NCBI RefSeq assembly: GCF_016919445.1
Contig: NZ_CP070356.1
Coordinates: 4,095,502 to 4,159,501, forward strand
DNA from: Pseudomonas sp. PDNC002
GTDB lineage: Bacteria > Pseudomonadota > Gammaproteobacteria > Pseudomonadales > Pseudomonadaceae
DNA: 64,000 bases
Reading direction: 5' to 3'
Shown here: positions 41,631 through 50,800 of the stretch, piece by piece
Layout of the letters: each line of letters starts with the position of its first letter
Position numbering within the stretch: the stretch's first letter is position 1
The notes under the pieces: model-generated
Database searches by the model: none
Told to the model about the DNA's origin: nothing
What the model saw: the letters and a program-made list of their open reading frames with translations, nothing else
Position numbers and translations under genes: made by a program

Positions 41631-41966
41631 ATGAAGAAGAACGTGTCGGGCTGTTCGGTCGAGGAAGCCATGCGCGTGATCGGCGGGCGCTGGCGCTTGC
41701 TGCTGGTGTCCTACCTGCTCGACGGCAGCAAGCGCTTCAACGAGTTGCGGCGGGACATGCCGGACATTTCCCAGCGCGTGCTGACCCTGGAATTGCGGGC
41801 ACTGGAGGAGGCCGGGCTGATCGTCCGGACCGTCTACCCCGAGGTGCCGCCGCGCGTGGAGTACCGCCTGAGCGACGATGGCGAACGGCTGCGGCCGGTG
41901 GTGGAGGTGGTGAAGACCTTCGGCCTGTGGCTCAAGGCACGACCGGAGCCGCAGGACGCGGAGTGA
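41631..41966 (+). CDS. HxlR-family transcriptional regulator
   Basis: 111-residue winged-helix protein: CSVEEAMRVIGGRWRLLLVSYLLDG, then KRFNELRRDMPDISQRVLTLELRALEEAGLI and YRLSDDGERL, the standard HxlR pattern. Cys8 is at the position used as a redox sensor in several HxlR proteins (YodB/HypR type). Divergent from the GST, it most likely controls that gene. ATG 41631 is chosen for GGGAAGG just upstream. Confidence 0.9.
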   Translation: MKKNVSGCSVEEAMRVIGGRWRLLLVSYLLDGSKRFNELRRDMPDISQRVLTLELRALEEAGLIVRTVYPEVPPRVEYRLSDDGERLRPVVEVVKTFGLWLKARPEPQDAE

Positions 41967-42013
41967 TCCTGCGGCGCGGGCGTCAACCGCGATGAAGCCC
42001 GCGCCGAGCCGAT

Positions 42014-44113
42014 CTAGAACCCGCTTTCGCGCAGCGCCACGGCCAGCAGGCGGGTGACGCCTTCGCCCAACCAGCTGCGCCGCGCCCCTTCGATCTGCAG
42101 GTGTCCACGGGTTTCGCGCAGGCTCGGCGGCGGCGCGTCGAGTTGCACCAGCACATGGAACAGCGCCGGATTGGGTACCAGCGCCTCGCCCTGGGTATTG
42201 ACGTTCAGCGGGCCGCCATAGCGCGAAGCGAGCATGGGTTGTTCCAGCTGGCTGATGCGGGTAGTGCCGATCAGCACGACCTGCCCGCTGATGGGCGTCG
42301 GCACTCCTTCGGGGTAGAAGCGCACGGGGCCGCCATCGGTGAGGCGCTGTACTTCGTCCTGCTTGACATAGGCGTCCACCAGCCAGTGCTGCGGGTCCAC
42401 CAGCACGCCGATCGGCTCGCGGGTGTTGATCCACTGGCCGGCCTTCCAGTCCGGGTTGACATCCATCCAGCGGCCGGCGAAGGGCGCTTGCAGGGTCAGG
42501 CGGGCCATTTCGTTGCGCGCGGCGCGGGCCTGCTGGTACTCGACGCCCAGGCGCTGGCGGGTGACGGCTTCCTCGCTGAGGCCGGATGGATCGGCGAGCA
42601 TGCCCGCCAGGCGCCCCTGGTAGCCGCGGATGCCGGCCTCGCTGCCGCGCACCTTGGCGGCGATGTCCGGCTCCTCCATGACCGCCAGCGTCTCGCCCTT
42701 GCCGACTTCCCCGCCGGAGCGCAGGTCGCGCAGCAGGGCGGGGAATGGCGCATAGACGTGCAACTGCTGCGCGGCGCGAGCCACGCCCATGGCGTGAACC
42801 TGGGTGCGCCACGGCACGGCGAGCAGGAGCAGCACGGCGCCGAGCAGCGCGATGAACACCAGTTTGCGCCGCGGTTTCACTTCCGCGCGGCGCCCCCACC
42901 AGACCTTGAGTTCGCGCCACACGGGCTGAACGATGAACCAGCTGATTTCCACGGCGAACAGGAATATCCCAAGCAGCTTGAAGAAGAAGTAGTAGACCGC
43001 CACCGCGATGCCGAGGAACAGCAGCAGGCGGTAGACCCAGGTACCGAAGGCGAAGGCCACCAGCGCCCGGCGCTTGCCGATGGGAAAGTGCTCCGGCCAG
43101 GGTTCGTCCAGCCCCAGCAGCTTGCGCCGCAGCGTGGTGCGCGCCAGGGCGCCGGCGCGCTCGTGCAGGTTGGGGAAGTCCAGCAGGTCGGAGAAGATGA
43201 AGTAGCCGTCGAAGCGCATGAACGGGCTGGCATTGAGTGCCAGGGACAGCGCCCAACTGGTTGTCGCCAGGTACAGCAGGGCGTTGCGCAGCGGGCCGGG
43301 ATCGGCCAGCGCCCAGCCCAGCGTGGAGAGCCCGGCCAAGCCCAGTTCGGTGATGATCCCGGCGCTGGCGATCGCCAGGCGCTGGCGGTTGCTGCGCAGC
43401 TTCCAGCTCTCGCCGGTGTCGGTGTAGAGCATCGGCCACATCACCACGAAGGCGATGCCCATGTGCGCGACCTTCAGCCCCAGCCGCGTCGCCACCAGCG
43501 CGTGGCCCAGCTCATGGAGCGTCTTGGCCACCACCAGGGCGGCGGCGAAGCTGAGCAAGCCTTCGAAGGAGAAGGATTCCACCACGTCGTGGGTGAAGGT
43601 GTCCCACTGGTGTGCCACCAGCACGATGCCGGCCAGGCTCAGGAGTATCACCAGCATCGCCAGGTAGCGGTTGAACAGCCAGTCCAGGCTGCCGGCGATG
43701 GCGCGCAGGAAGCGTTGCGGACGGAGCAGCGGGATGCGGAAGAACAGGTAGTGGTGCAGCCACCAGTTCCAGGTCATCCACTGCGCGCCGTCGCTGCGGG
43801 CCTGCAGGCGTGCCAGCGCGTCGGCGCCGGGGCGCAGCAGTTGGTGGTGTTCGAGGAACTGGCGGAAGCCCAGTACCTGTTCGGCGTCGGGTTTTAGCGC
43901 AGTCTGCTCGGCGATCTGTTCGCTGATCTGCCGGGGCGTCTGTTCCCAGCGCAGCAGGCATTCGAACTCCAGCCAACCGATGCGGTAGAAGCGGTTGAGC
44001 ACGCTGTCGTGGATCACCCAGACCGGCTCGCCGTTGGGGCCGGGCGCGGCTTCGTCCAGACGCAGGTCATCGCGCAGCGGCGGGGTGGGCAGGTCTTCGG
44101 CGGTGACGTCCAT
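42014..44113 (-). CDS. PqqD-like / M50 peptidase / HlyD fusion, putative export component
   Basis: 699 residues. Residues about 31-95 (LNRFYRIGWLEFECLLRWEQ...FLEHHQLL) look like a PqqD/RiPP-recognition-type domain. Residues about 140-415 are a multispanning membrane unit with the zinc site H200-E-L-G-H204 and the second S2P motif N294-ASPFMRFDG303, as in M50 site-2 proteases. Residues about 425-699 are a HlyD-type adaptor arm (LHVYAPFPALL, APFAGRWMDVNPDWKAGQ). It is the last gene of the five-gene adhesin locus, 2 bp after the preceding one. With no ABC ATPase present, it may form the inner-membrane part of the exporter. Confidence 0.85.
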   Translation of the reverse strand: MDVTAEDLPTPPLRDDLRLDEAAPGPNGEPVWVIHDSVLNRFYRIGWLEFECLLRWEQTPRQISEQIAEQTALKPDAEQVLGFRQFLEHHQLLRPGADALARLQARSDGAQWMTWNWWLHHYLFFRIPLLRPQRFLRAIAGSLDWLFNRYLAMLVILLSLAGIVLVAHQWDTFTHDVVESFSFEGLLSFAAALVVAKTLHELGHALVATRLGLKVAHMGIAFVVMWPMLYTDTGESWKLRSNRQRLAIASAGIITELGLAGLSTLGWALADPGPLRNALLYLATTSWALSLALNASPFMRFDGYFIFSDLLDFPNLHERAGALARTTLRRKLLGLDEPWPEHFPIGKRRALVAFAFGTWVYRLLLFLGIAVAVYYFFFKLLGIFLFAVEISWFIVQPVWRELKVWWGRRAEVKPRRKLVFIALLGAVLLLLAVPWRTQVHAMGVARAAQQLHVYAPFPALLRDLRSGGEVGKGETLAVMEEPDIAAKVRGSEAGIRGYQGRLAGMLADPSGLSEEAVTRQRLGVEYQQARAARNEMARLTLQAPFAGRWMDVNPDWKAGQWINTREPIGVLVDPQHWLVDAYVKQDEVQRLTDGGPVRFYPEGVPTPISGQVVLIGTTRISQLEQPMLASRYGGPLNVNTQGEALVPNPALFHVLVQLDAPPPSLRETRGHLQIEGARRSWLGEGVTRLLAVALRESGF

Positions 44114-44115
44114 GG

Positions 44116-45456
44116 TTACCAGCCTGTCCAGGCACGCAACGAGGCCAGCGGGCGGCGCAACAGGTAGTAGCCAAGCACGACGCGCTCGCCGTAGAGCTTG
44201 GCGGTGCCATGCAGGCCGAGGCGGGCGTGGGGCGGGGTGTTGTCCACGCTGGCCAGCAGGCGGTAGGAGGCGACGCCCTCGTCGCTGGGCTTGGCCTGGT
44301 AGCTGGTGTCGAGGATTTCCCCGTGCAGCGGGTCGAGCGGGTAGGCGGTGAGGAACAGCGCCACTTTCGCGCCCGGTTCCAGGGCGATGGCGTCGGCCAC
44401 CGGCAGCTGGATGCGCATGCCCGGCGCCTTGGGATCGGCGATCTGCAGGATGCGCTCGCCGGTCACCACCGGTTTGCCCAGCCAGTCGTTCGGGTCGCTG
44501 TACACGGCGACGCCGGCGCGCGGGGAGAGCACGCGGGTGCGCGCCAGTTGCACCTGCACCGCGGCGAGCTCGGCGCGGCGCTGGCGGGCGCGACCGTCGA
44601 GCACCGAGAGCTCGCCCTTGCTTTGCGGGTTGTCGAAGGCACGCTGGCTGGCAGCCATGAGTTCGGCGTCGGCTACCGCGACTTCCTTGGCCAGCACGTC
44701 GGCGCGGCTGCGCAGGGTGGTTTCGTCGAGCTCGAACAGCGGCGTGCCAACCTCCACCGCCTGGTTGGGCCGCACCAGTATTTTCGCGATGACCCCGTCG
44801 ATGGGCGAACTGATGACCTGGGCGTTGCGCGATACCACTTCGGCCGGCGCCAGGGCGGTCTGCCGCACCGGGATCAGCAGCAGCGCGGCGAGCGCGATCA
44901 CCCCGACCAGCACCTGGCGTTTGCTCGGACGCCAGAAGCGCAGGCGGGTGCGCGGCCCGAAGGATGCCCAGGCGTGCGCCCAGGTCTGCCAGATGCCTTG
45001 CAGCAGCGGTTGCAGGTTGCGCGCCGGCGCTTCGTCGAGGAGGAACAACACCAGGCCCAGGCGCCTGCCGGCACGGTCGTGCAACGGCACGCACCAGACG
45101 CCGGCCGGCCACCATTCGCTCCAGCCCTCGGCGATATCCGCGGGCGGTTCGATGGCGTCGCGGGCTATCCAGCTGGGCGTGGCATCGGGCACCTGCGCGG
45201 CGATCCAGCGGCTCGCACGTTCCAGCCAGACCAGGTAGGGCGAGTCTTCCGTGGGCTTGGCCAATCCGGAAACGGCCAGCAGCTCGTTGCGCGCGTCATG
45301 GCAGGCGAACACCAGGGCCTGGTGGAAGCGCAGCAGCGGGAACAGGTCGTTGGCGATGCTGAATGCCAGGCCATTGAGCGAGTCGGCCGCCAGGGCCTTG
45401 TCGCGTACGTTGGCCAGGCTCAGCAGCAGCTGGGGTGGCGGCAGCAGCTCACTCAT
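44116..45456 (-). CDS. HlyD-type adaptor with GAF-like cytoplasmic N-terminal domain
   Basis: 446 residues. About residues 1-165 are cytoplasmic and resemble a GAF domain (ALAADSLNGLAFSIANDL, HQALVFACHDARNELLAV, WCVPLHDRAGRRLGLVLFLL). A membrane segment (about 181-197) follows, then a HlyD barrel/hairpin (VVSRNAQVISSPIDGVIAKI, TPLFELDETTLRSRADVL). The combination suggests an adaptor that senses a cytoplasmic signal or contacts a partner. It overlaps the preceding adaptor gene by 8 bp. ATG 45456 is used; ATG 45462 is possible; neither has a strong site. Confidence 0.82.
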   Translation of the reverse strand: MSELLPPPQLLLSLANVRDKALAADSLNGLAFSIANDLFPLLRFHQALVFACHDARNELLAVSGLAKPTEDSPYLVWLERASRWIAAQVPDATPSWIARDAIEPPADIAEGWSEWWPAGVWCVPLHDRAGRRLGLVLFLLDEAPARNLQPLLQGIWQTWAHAWASFGPRTRLRFWRPSKRQVLVGVIALAALLLIPVRQTALAPAEVVSRNAQVISSPIDGVIAKILVRPNQAVEVGTPLFELDETTLRSRADVLAKEVAVADAELMAASQRAFDNPQSKGELSVLDGRARQRRAELAAVQVQLARTRVLSPRAGVAVYSDPNDWLGKPVVTGERILQIADPKAPGMRIQLPVADAIALEPGAKVALFLTAYPLDPLHGEILDTSYQAKPSDEGVASYRLLASVDNTPPHARLGLHGTAKLYGERVVLGYYLLRRPLASLRAWTGW

Positions 45457-46234
45457 GGGCATCGGGGAAGCGCGCAACCCCGCTCATGCCGGCGATCAGT
45501 TCGGGGTAGCTGGCGTCCAGCTTCGCCTCCAGCTCGACGGTCTGCGCCACCGCATCGACCCGCGCATTGATCGCGCTGATCCTGGCCGGGTAGTGCTTGC
45601 CGGTCTCGTGGATATCCACCTGCAGCGGCATGCCCGGTTGCAGGCGTGGCAGCAGGGAGGAGGGTACGTTGAGACGGACTTTCAGTGCGCCATCGCTGAC
45701 CAGGTCGAACAGCGGCGTACCGGCGGAAACGGTCTGGTAAGGCTTGACGTAGACCTTGGCGATGCGGCCGGCGAAGGGCGCGTCCACCAGGCAGTAGCCC
45801 GCCTGGGCGCGGGACAGGGTGAGGGCGCCGTCGGCCTTCTGCACTTCGGTGTTGGCCATGGCCACTTCGAGGTCACCGACCGCGTCGAGCTTGCGCAGGT
45901 TCTGCTTGGCCGCCAGGTTCGCGCGGGCCATGTTCAGCTCGGCGGCCGCGACCTTGGCCCGGGCGTTCACCTCCACGCAGTTAAGCTGGGCGAGTGGCGC
46001 GTCCTTGGCGACCTTCTCGCCGAGGCTGGCCTTGAGTGCACCGAGGGTGCCGTTCATCTGGGCGGAGAGGGTGGTTTCCAGGTCGGACACCAGCAGCACG
46101 CGGATGGCACCCGGATCGTCGCCTTCGCCCGGTGGCGGAAGCGGGGCCGCGGGGTCGGCGGCCCAGGTGGTGGAAACGATCATCAGGCAGAGCGGAAGGA
46201 ACAGGTACGACGACTTACTGCGCGGGTGCGGCAT
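45449..46234 (-). CDS. HlyD-family periplasmic adaptor
   Basis: 261 residues with a Sec signal (MPHPRSKSSYLFLPLCLMIV), then an RND/MFP-type adaptor: biotinyl-lipoyl halves (TTLSAQMNGTLGALKASLGEKV and APFAGRIAKVYVKPYQTV), a short helical hairpin between, and a beta-barrel (LKVRLNVPSSLLPRLQPGMPL). It likely bridges the TolC-type channel to the inner-membrane fusion proteins. GAAGGAAG precedes ATG 46234. It overlaps the tolC-like gene by 20 bp. Confidence 0.88.
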   Translation of the reverse strand: MPHPRSKSSYLFLPLCLMIVSTTWAADPAAPLPPPGEGDDPGAIRVLLVSDLETTLSAQMNGTLGALKASLGEKVAKDAPLAQLNCVEVNARAKVAAAELNMARANLAAKQNLRKLDAVGDLEVAMANTEVQKADGALTLSRAQAGYCLVDAPFAGRIAKVYVKPYQTVSAGTPLFDLVSDGALKVRLNVPSSLLPRLQPGMPLQVDIHETGKHYPARISAINARVDAVAQTVELEAKLDASYPELIAGMSGVARFPDAHE

Positions 46235-47825
46235 TGGCACTTCCTTCTGTACTGCTGGCTACGTTGGTACTGGAAAGATTGTTACTGGAGAGACTGCTGC
46301 TGGAGAGATTGCTGCTGGAACCATTGCTGGCGAGCAGGTTGGTGCTGGTCTGTTGCTCGAGGGTGCGCTGGATCTCGCGGGCCAGCGTCTTCACGTCGTG
46401 GTTCTGGATTTCCTTGGGCATCACCTCGAAGCCTACCGAGTTGTACAGGCGGCCCCACGCGGCTTGGGCGTCGGAATAGGCGGCCTCGCGCTGGTAGCGC
46501 GAAAGCAGGAAGCGGCCTTCGGCGCGGATCAGCTCCAGCTCGCTGCCCAGCGCGGCGCCGTGGGCGGATTGCGCGTAGCTGAGCAGGCTCTGGTCGACGC
46601 GCAGGCTCTCGTCGGCGAACTCGACTTCCTGGCGGGCCAACTGATAGCGCAGCAGGCCGACCCGGACCTGGGTGAGGATGGCCATGGACAGCGCGGTGCG
46701 GCGCATGTCGTCGGTCTTTTCCTGGCTGGCCTCGGCGGCCTTGATGTCCGGGTACTGCAACAGGCGCAGCAGGTTCATCGAGACGTTGATGCCGGTCTGG
46801 TTCCAGTCGTTGTTGTAGAGGTACTTGTTGGAGTCGTACTCGTAGCCGTAGTTGAAGCTCACGTTGGGCCACAGCTGGGCCTTGGCGATCTTCAGGTCGT
46901 TCATGTCGACGCGTTTCCTGTACCACTCCTCCATGATTTCCGGACGGCGCTCCAGGGACAGGCGTTCGAGCTGCTCGACGTTGTTGGTCACCAGCGGCAG
47001 CGGCTGCTCGTTGACGTCGGCGAGCACCATCTTGGTGTTGGGCGGCAGCGACATCAGCGCGGCCAGCTCGGCGCGGGCGAATTCCAGGTCCTGGCGGCGC
47101 ACGGTGAGCATGTACACCGAGTCCAGCAGGGCGCGCTGGTAGGCGAGGATGTCCTGGCGCGGTAGCAGGCCCTTGCCCTCGGCTTCGCGGGCGGAGGTGA
47201 GGGCGCGGTGGGTGCGCAGCAGCAGGCCGTCGACCTCCGGCAGCAGGCGTTGCGCGCCCAGCGCGCGCCAATAGGCGTTGCGCACGTCCTGCAGGACGTT
47301 CTGCGCGACTTTCTCGCGGCGCTCCTCGGCCATCAGGATCTGGTCGTTCTTCTGCTGCGTGCGGAAGTAGGCGACGCCGAAGTCCAGCAGGCTCCACGAC
47401 AGGCCGAGGCTGTACAGCTGCCGGTAGCGCTCTTCCGAGGTCGACGGGCGCAAGCTGACCTGGCGATCCTCGATGCCGATGGAGGTGCCACCGGAGTCAT
47501 TGTTGCGCCCGGCATAGCCGGCGGAGGCCACCACCCGCGGCAGCATTTCGTGGCTGCTGACGTCGCGCAGGTCGGAGGCCAGCGCGCTTTCCAGCAGCTT
47601 AAGGCGGTAGTCGAGGTTGTATTTGAGGGCGCGTGCCGAAGCCTCGTAGAAGGTGATCGGGCCGTTCACCGGCTCCTGTTCCTTGTACATCCGCGCCTGG
47701 TCCTCGATCACCCGCTGACGCATCTCGTCCTCGGTGTACGGCTTGGGCTGGAACGCCGAACAGGCTGTCAGGAACAGGCTGGCGGCGACGGCTGCGGTCA
47801 GGGTCTTCAGGGCAAATACGGGCAT
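46215..47825 (-). CDS. TolC-family outer-membrane lipoprotein channel
   Basis: 536 residues. It has a lipoprotein signal with lipobox LFLTAC (Cys22), then an OEP/TolC body with two helical repeats (about 60-260 and 280-480; DVRNAYWRALGAQRLLPEVD, EVEFADESLRVDQSLLSYAQ). The C-terminus is a Ser/Asn-rich pentapeptide-repeat tail encoded by 15-bp DNA repeats. Start 47825 has AAGGA; the in-frame ATG at 47867 would overlap the giant gene's stop (ATGA) and give an 18-residue-longer N-terminus before the core. It presumably provides the outer-membrane exit for the giant protein. Confidence 0.88.
   Translation of the reverse strand: MPVFALKTLTAAVAASLFLTACSAFQPKPYTEDEMRQRVIEDQARMYKEQEPVNGPITFYEASARALKYNLDYRLKLLESALASDLRDVSSHEMLPRVVASAGYAGRNNDSGGTSIGIEDRQVSLRPSTSEERYRQLYSLGLSWSLLDFGVAYFRTQQKNDQILMAEERREKVAQNVLQDVRNAYWRALGAQRLLPEVDGLLLRTHRALTSAREAEGKGLLPRQDILAYQRALLDSVYMLTVRRQDLEFARAELAALMSLPPNTKMVLADVNEQPLPLVTNNVEQLERLSLERRPEIMEEWYRKRVDMNDLKIAKAQLWPNVSFNYGYEYDSNKYLYNNDWNQTGINVSMNLLRLLQYPDIKAAEASQEKTDDMRRTALSMAILTQVRVGLLRYQLARQEVEFADESLRVDQSLLSYAQSAHGAALGSELELIRAEGRFLLSRYQREAAYSDAQAAWGRLYNSVGFEVMPKEIQNHDVKTLAREIQRTLEQQTSTNLLASNGSSSNLSSSSLSSNNLSSTNVASSTEGSANAAPAQ
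46264..46323. repeat. 15-bp tandem repeat (4 units) in the tolC-like gene
   Basis: TTGGTACTGGAAAGA, TTGTTACTGGAGAGA, CTGCTGCTGGAGAGA, TTGCTGCTGGAACCA head to tail. On the coding strand they give the pentapeptides SSNLS/SSSLS/SNNLS/STNVA-type tail. In-frame expansion or contraction would change only tail length. Confidence 0.85.
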
Positions 47826-47863
47826 GTTCTGTCCTTGGTCCATCCGTAAAAAGTGCGGCTGTT

Positions 47864-50800
47864 TCATTGGCTGCCGCCCCGGCGCTGGGCGGCGTCGCGC
47901 AGTTGCGCGCGGAAGCCCGGCGCGGTCTGCTGCGCGGTCTTCTCGGCCTTGGCCACCATGTCGCCGGGGAAGGGTGCCCACAGCGAGGGATCGGGTAACA
48001 GCCCGTCGGCACTGAGGCTGATGACGCCATGGCGGCCGTCGACCCAGCGCGTGTCCAGGTTGGCGGCGCGGCGGCTTTCGGCCACGGCGCGAGCGACGAA
48101 CTGACCTTTGACCTGGCCCAGTTGCGCGCCCAGCGACGGGCTTTCGATCTCCGGCGTGGCGAAGATGTCGATGTTGCTGCCGTCAGCACCCCAGGCCGAC
48201 AGCGACAGTCGATCATCGATGCGCTCGACCACCGGCTGCACGAAGATCGCCGGGTCGACGTCGGGGAGCCGGTCGCGCGGGTAGCCGTCGTCGCCGAAGC
48301 GGTCGAAGTGCGGGCCCGGCGGGATGTAGGGCGTGGCGATGTTCAGGGTGATGGTCAGTTGGGCCTGGTCGGTGAGTCCGGCCAGGTCGCTGATGGTGTA
48401 GGTGAAGTAGTCCTTGAGGATCTGGCCCAGGCCGGCGGCCGCCAGGACTTCACGGTTGCTCATGTCGATGGTGTAGGTGTAGCTGCCGTCGGCGTTGAGC
48501 ACGAGGGTGCCGTAGCGGCCGACGATGGGCTGGCCGACGGTGCCCGACGTGCCGCTGCCGGTTTCTTCGCCAGTGCGGATGCCGGTCACGGTGAGGCGGT
48601 CGCCGCCGTCGACATCGCTGTCGTTGGGCAGGACATTGCCGGTGGCCTGCGGCGCCGGGGTTTCGTCGCTGGCGACATTGCTGTCGTCGCGCGCCACCGG
48701 GTTGTCGTCGGCGCCCTGGATAGTCAACGTCAGGCGCGCGTCGGAGGTGGCGCCGGCGGTATCGCGCATGCGGTAGGTGAAGACCTCGCGCAGGGTTTCG
48801 CCGGCGGTGCGCAGGGCTTGCACCGTCGGGTTGGCGTTGTCCACGACGTACTGATAACTGCCGTCGGCGTTGATCGTCAGCTTGCCGTACAGCCCTTGAA
48901 GTACCTGGCCGGCGCTGACGGTGTTGCCATTCTCGCTGGTGTAGTGGACGACGGTCTTGGTTTCGCCGTACTGCACGCCATCCACGTCGGTATCGTTGTC
49001 CAGCACGTTGCCGCGCGGATCGACGCCGGGGGTGCCATTGTTCACGCCGCCGGCTTCGACGGCGGTGGCGGTATCGTCACTGGCGATGGGCGTGTCGTTG
49101 CGTCCATCGATGGTGATGGTGAGCAGGCCGGGGGTGGCGCCGCCCCAGATGTCCGCGCCCAGGTAGGTGAAGGTCTCGGTCAGGGTCTGGCCGCTCTGGC
49201 GCAGGGCTTCGACTTCCGGCAGGGAGTTGTCCAGCACGTAGTTCCAGCTGCCGTCCTGGTTGATCGTCAGCGTGCCGTACTGGCCGCGCAGCGACTGGCC
49301 GGGCACGCTGGCGTCGGCCGGTAGCGGGCGGTCGCCGGTCCAGAACGAGACGACGTGCATCACGTCCTGCGGGATGGTGGTGATGGTGTCGGGGTCGGTG
49401 TCGTTGGCCAGCACGTTGCCCGAGGGATTGCTGCCCGGCACGTTGTTGTGCAGGCCGCCGTCCTCCACGGCGGTGCCGAAGTCCGGCGAGGTGATCGGCG
49501 GGTCGTTCTGGCCACGAATCAGGATGACCAGGGTGGCCTGGTCGCTGAGGTTGCCGTCATCGGTGACCTGGTAGGTGAATTCCTCGATGGCGAAGGCCAG
49601 CGGACCGAGCGCCCGGATGGTCGCGTTGTTGTTGTCGACGAAATACTGGTAGCTGCCGTCGGCGTTGATCACCAGGGTGCCGAAGGCGCCCAGGATGGTC
49701 TGCGGACTGCCCGGCACCACCGCGACGGTGTTCACCTGCGCGCCCTCGGGGCCCTTGGCGATGGTGGTGACGCGCATGTGGTCACCGGCATCGACATCGG
49801 TGTCCTTGCCGACACCGTCGAAGATCCCGGTCAGGCCGGTGATCACGTTGCCGGTGGGGTTGCGCCCGCCGCTGCCGTCGAGGTCGGCGACGGCATAGTT
49901 GATGTCGTCGTTGGCCACCGGGGCGTCATAACGGCCCTGGATGGTGATGGTAATCCGTGCCAGGGAGCTGGCGCCGTCCGTGTCGTGCATGCGGTAGGTG
50001 AAGGTCTCGACCAGGGAGTCGCCGAGCTTCAGTGCCTGCACCGCCGCCAGGTCGTTGTTGACGGCGTAGACGAAGTTGCCATTGGCATCGATGCTCAGGC
50101 TGCCATAGGCGCCCGCGACGGCGGTGGACCCCGCCGCCACCTGGGTGAAGCTGCCGCCGGCGTTGAGTACGCCGAAGCCGATGCCATCGACGGTCTTGCT
50201 GTCGCCCGCATCGACGTCGGTATCGGCGCCGGCTCCGCTGCCAGGTACGCCAGTGAGGGCGTTGCCGGTGCCGTTCTGGCCGGGCGTGCCGTTATTGGTG
50301 CCGCCGGCCTCGATGGCGGTGGTGGTGTCGTCCACCGCGATGGGCGTGTCGTTGCGACCGTGGATGACGACGGTGAAGGTGGCGGTGATGGTCTTGCCGT
50401 TGCCATCGCTGACGCTGTACTGGAACACCTCGGTCAGCTGGTTGGCGTCGGTGCGCAGCGCTTGCACGGCGGCATTGGTGTTGTCGACCACGTAGCGGTA
50501 GTTGCCCTGGGCGTCGAGCACCAGGCTGCCATAGTTGCCGGCCAGGCTCTGGCCCACGGTGCCGGTGTTGCCGGTGGGGCTGATGATGCCGGTGATGGTC
50601 AGGGTGTCGCCGTCAGGATCGGTATAGGACGAGCGGATGCTGCCGCTCGGGTCCACGCCCGGAATATTGTTGTTCAGGCCGCCGGCCTCGATGGCGTCGA
50701 CCCTGACCGGGTTGACCACCGGCGGGTCGTTCACGCCGGTCACGGTGATCACCAGTTGCGCCTGGTCGGTCAGCCCGCCGACGTCGTGGATGCGGTAGGT

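Noticed and set aside
44114-45115. Upstream extension of the M50-HlyD frame
   Set aside because: It is the wrong-frame shadow of the GAF-HlyD gene; the real start follows that gene's stop by 2 bp.
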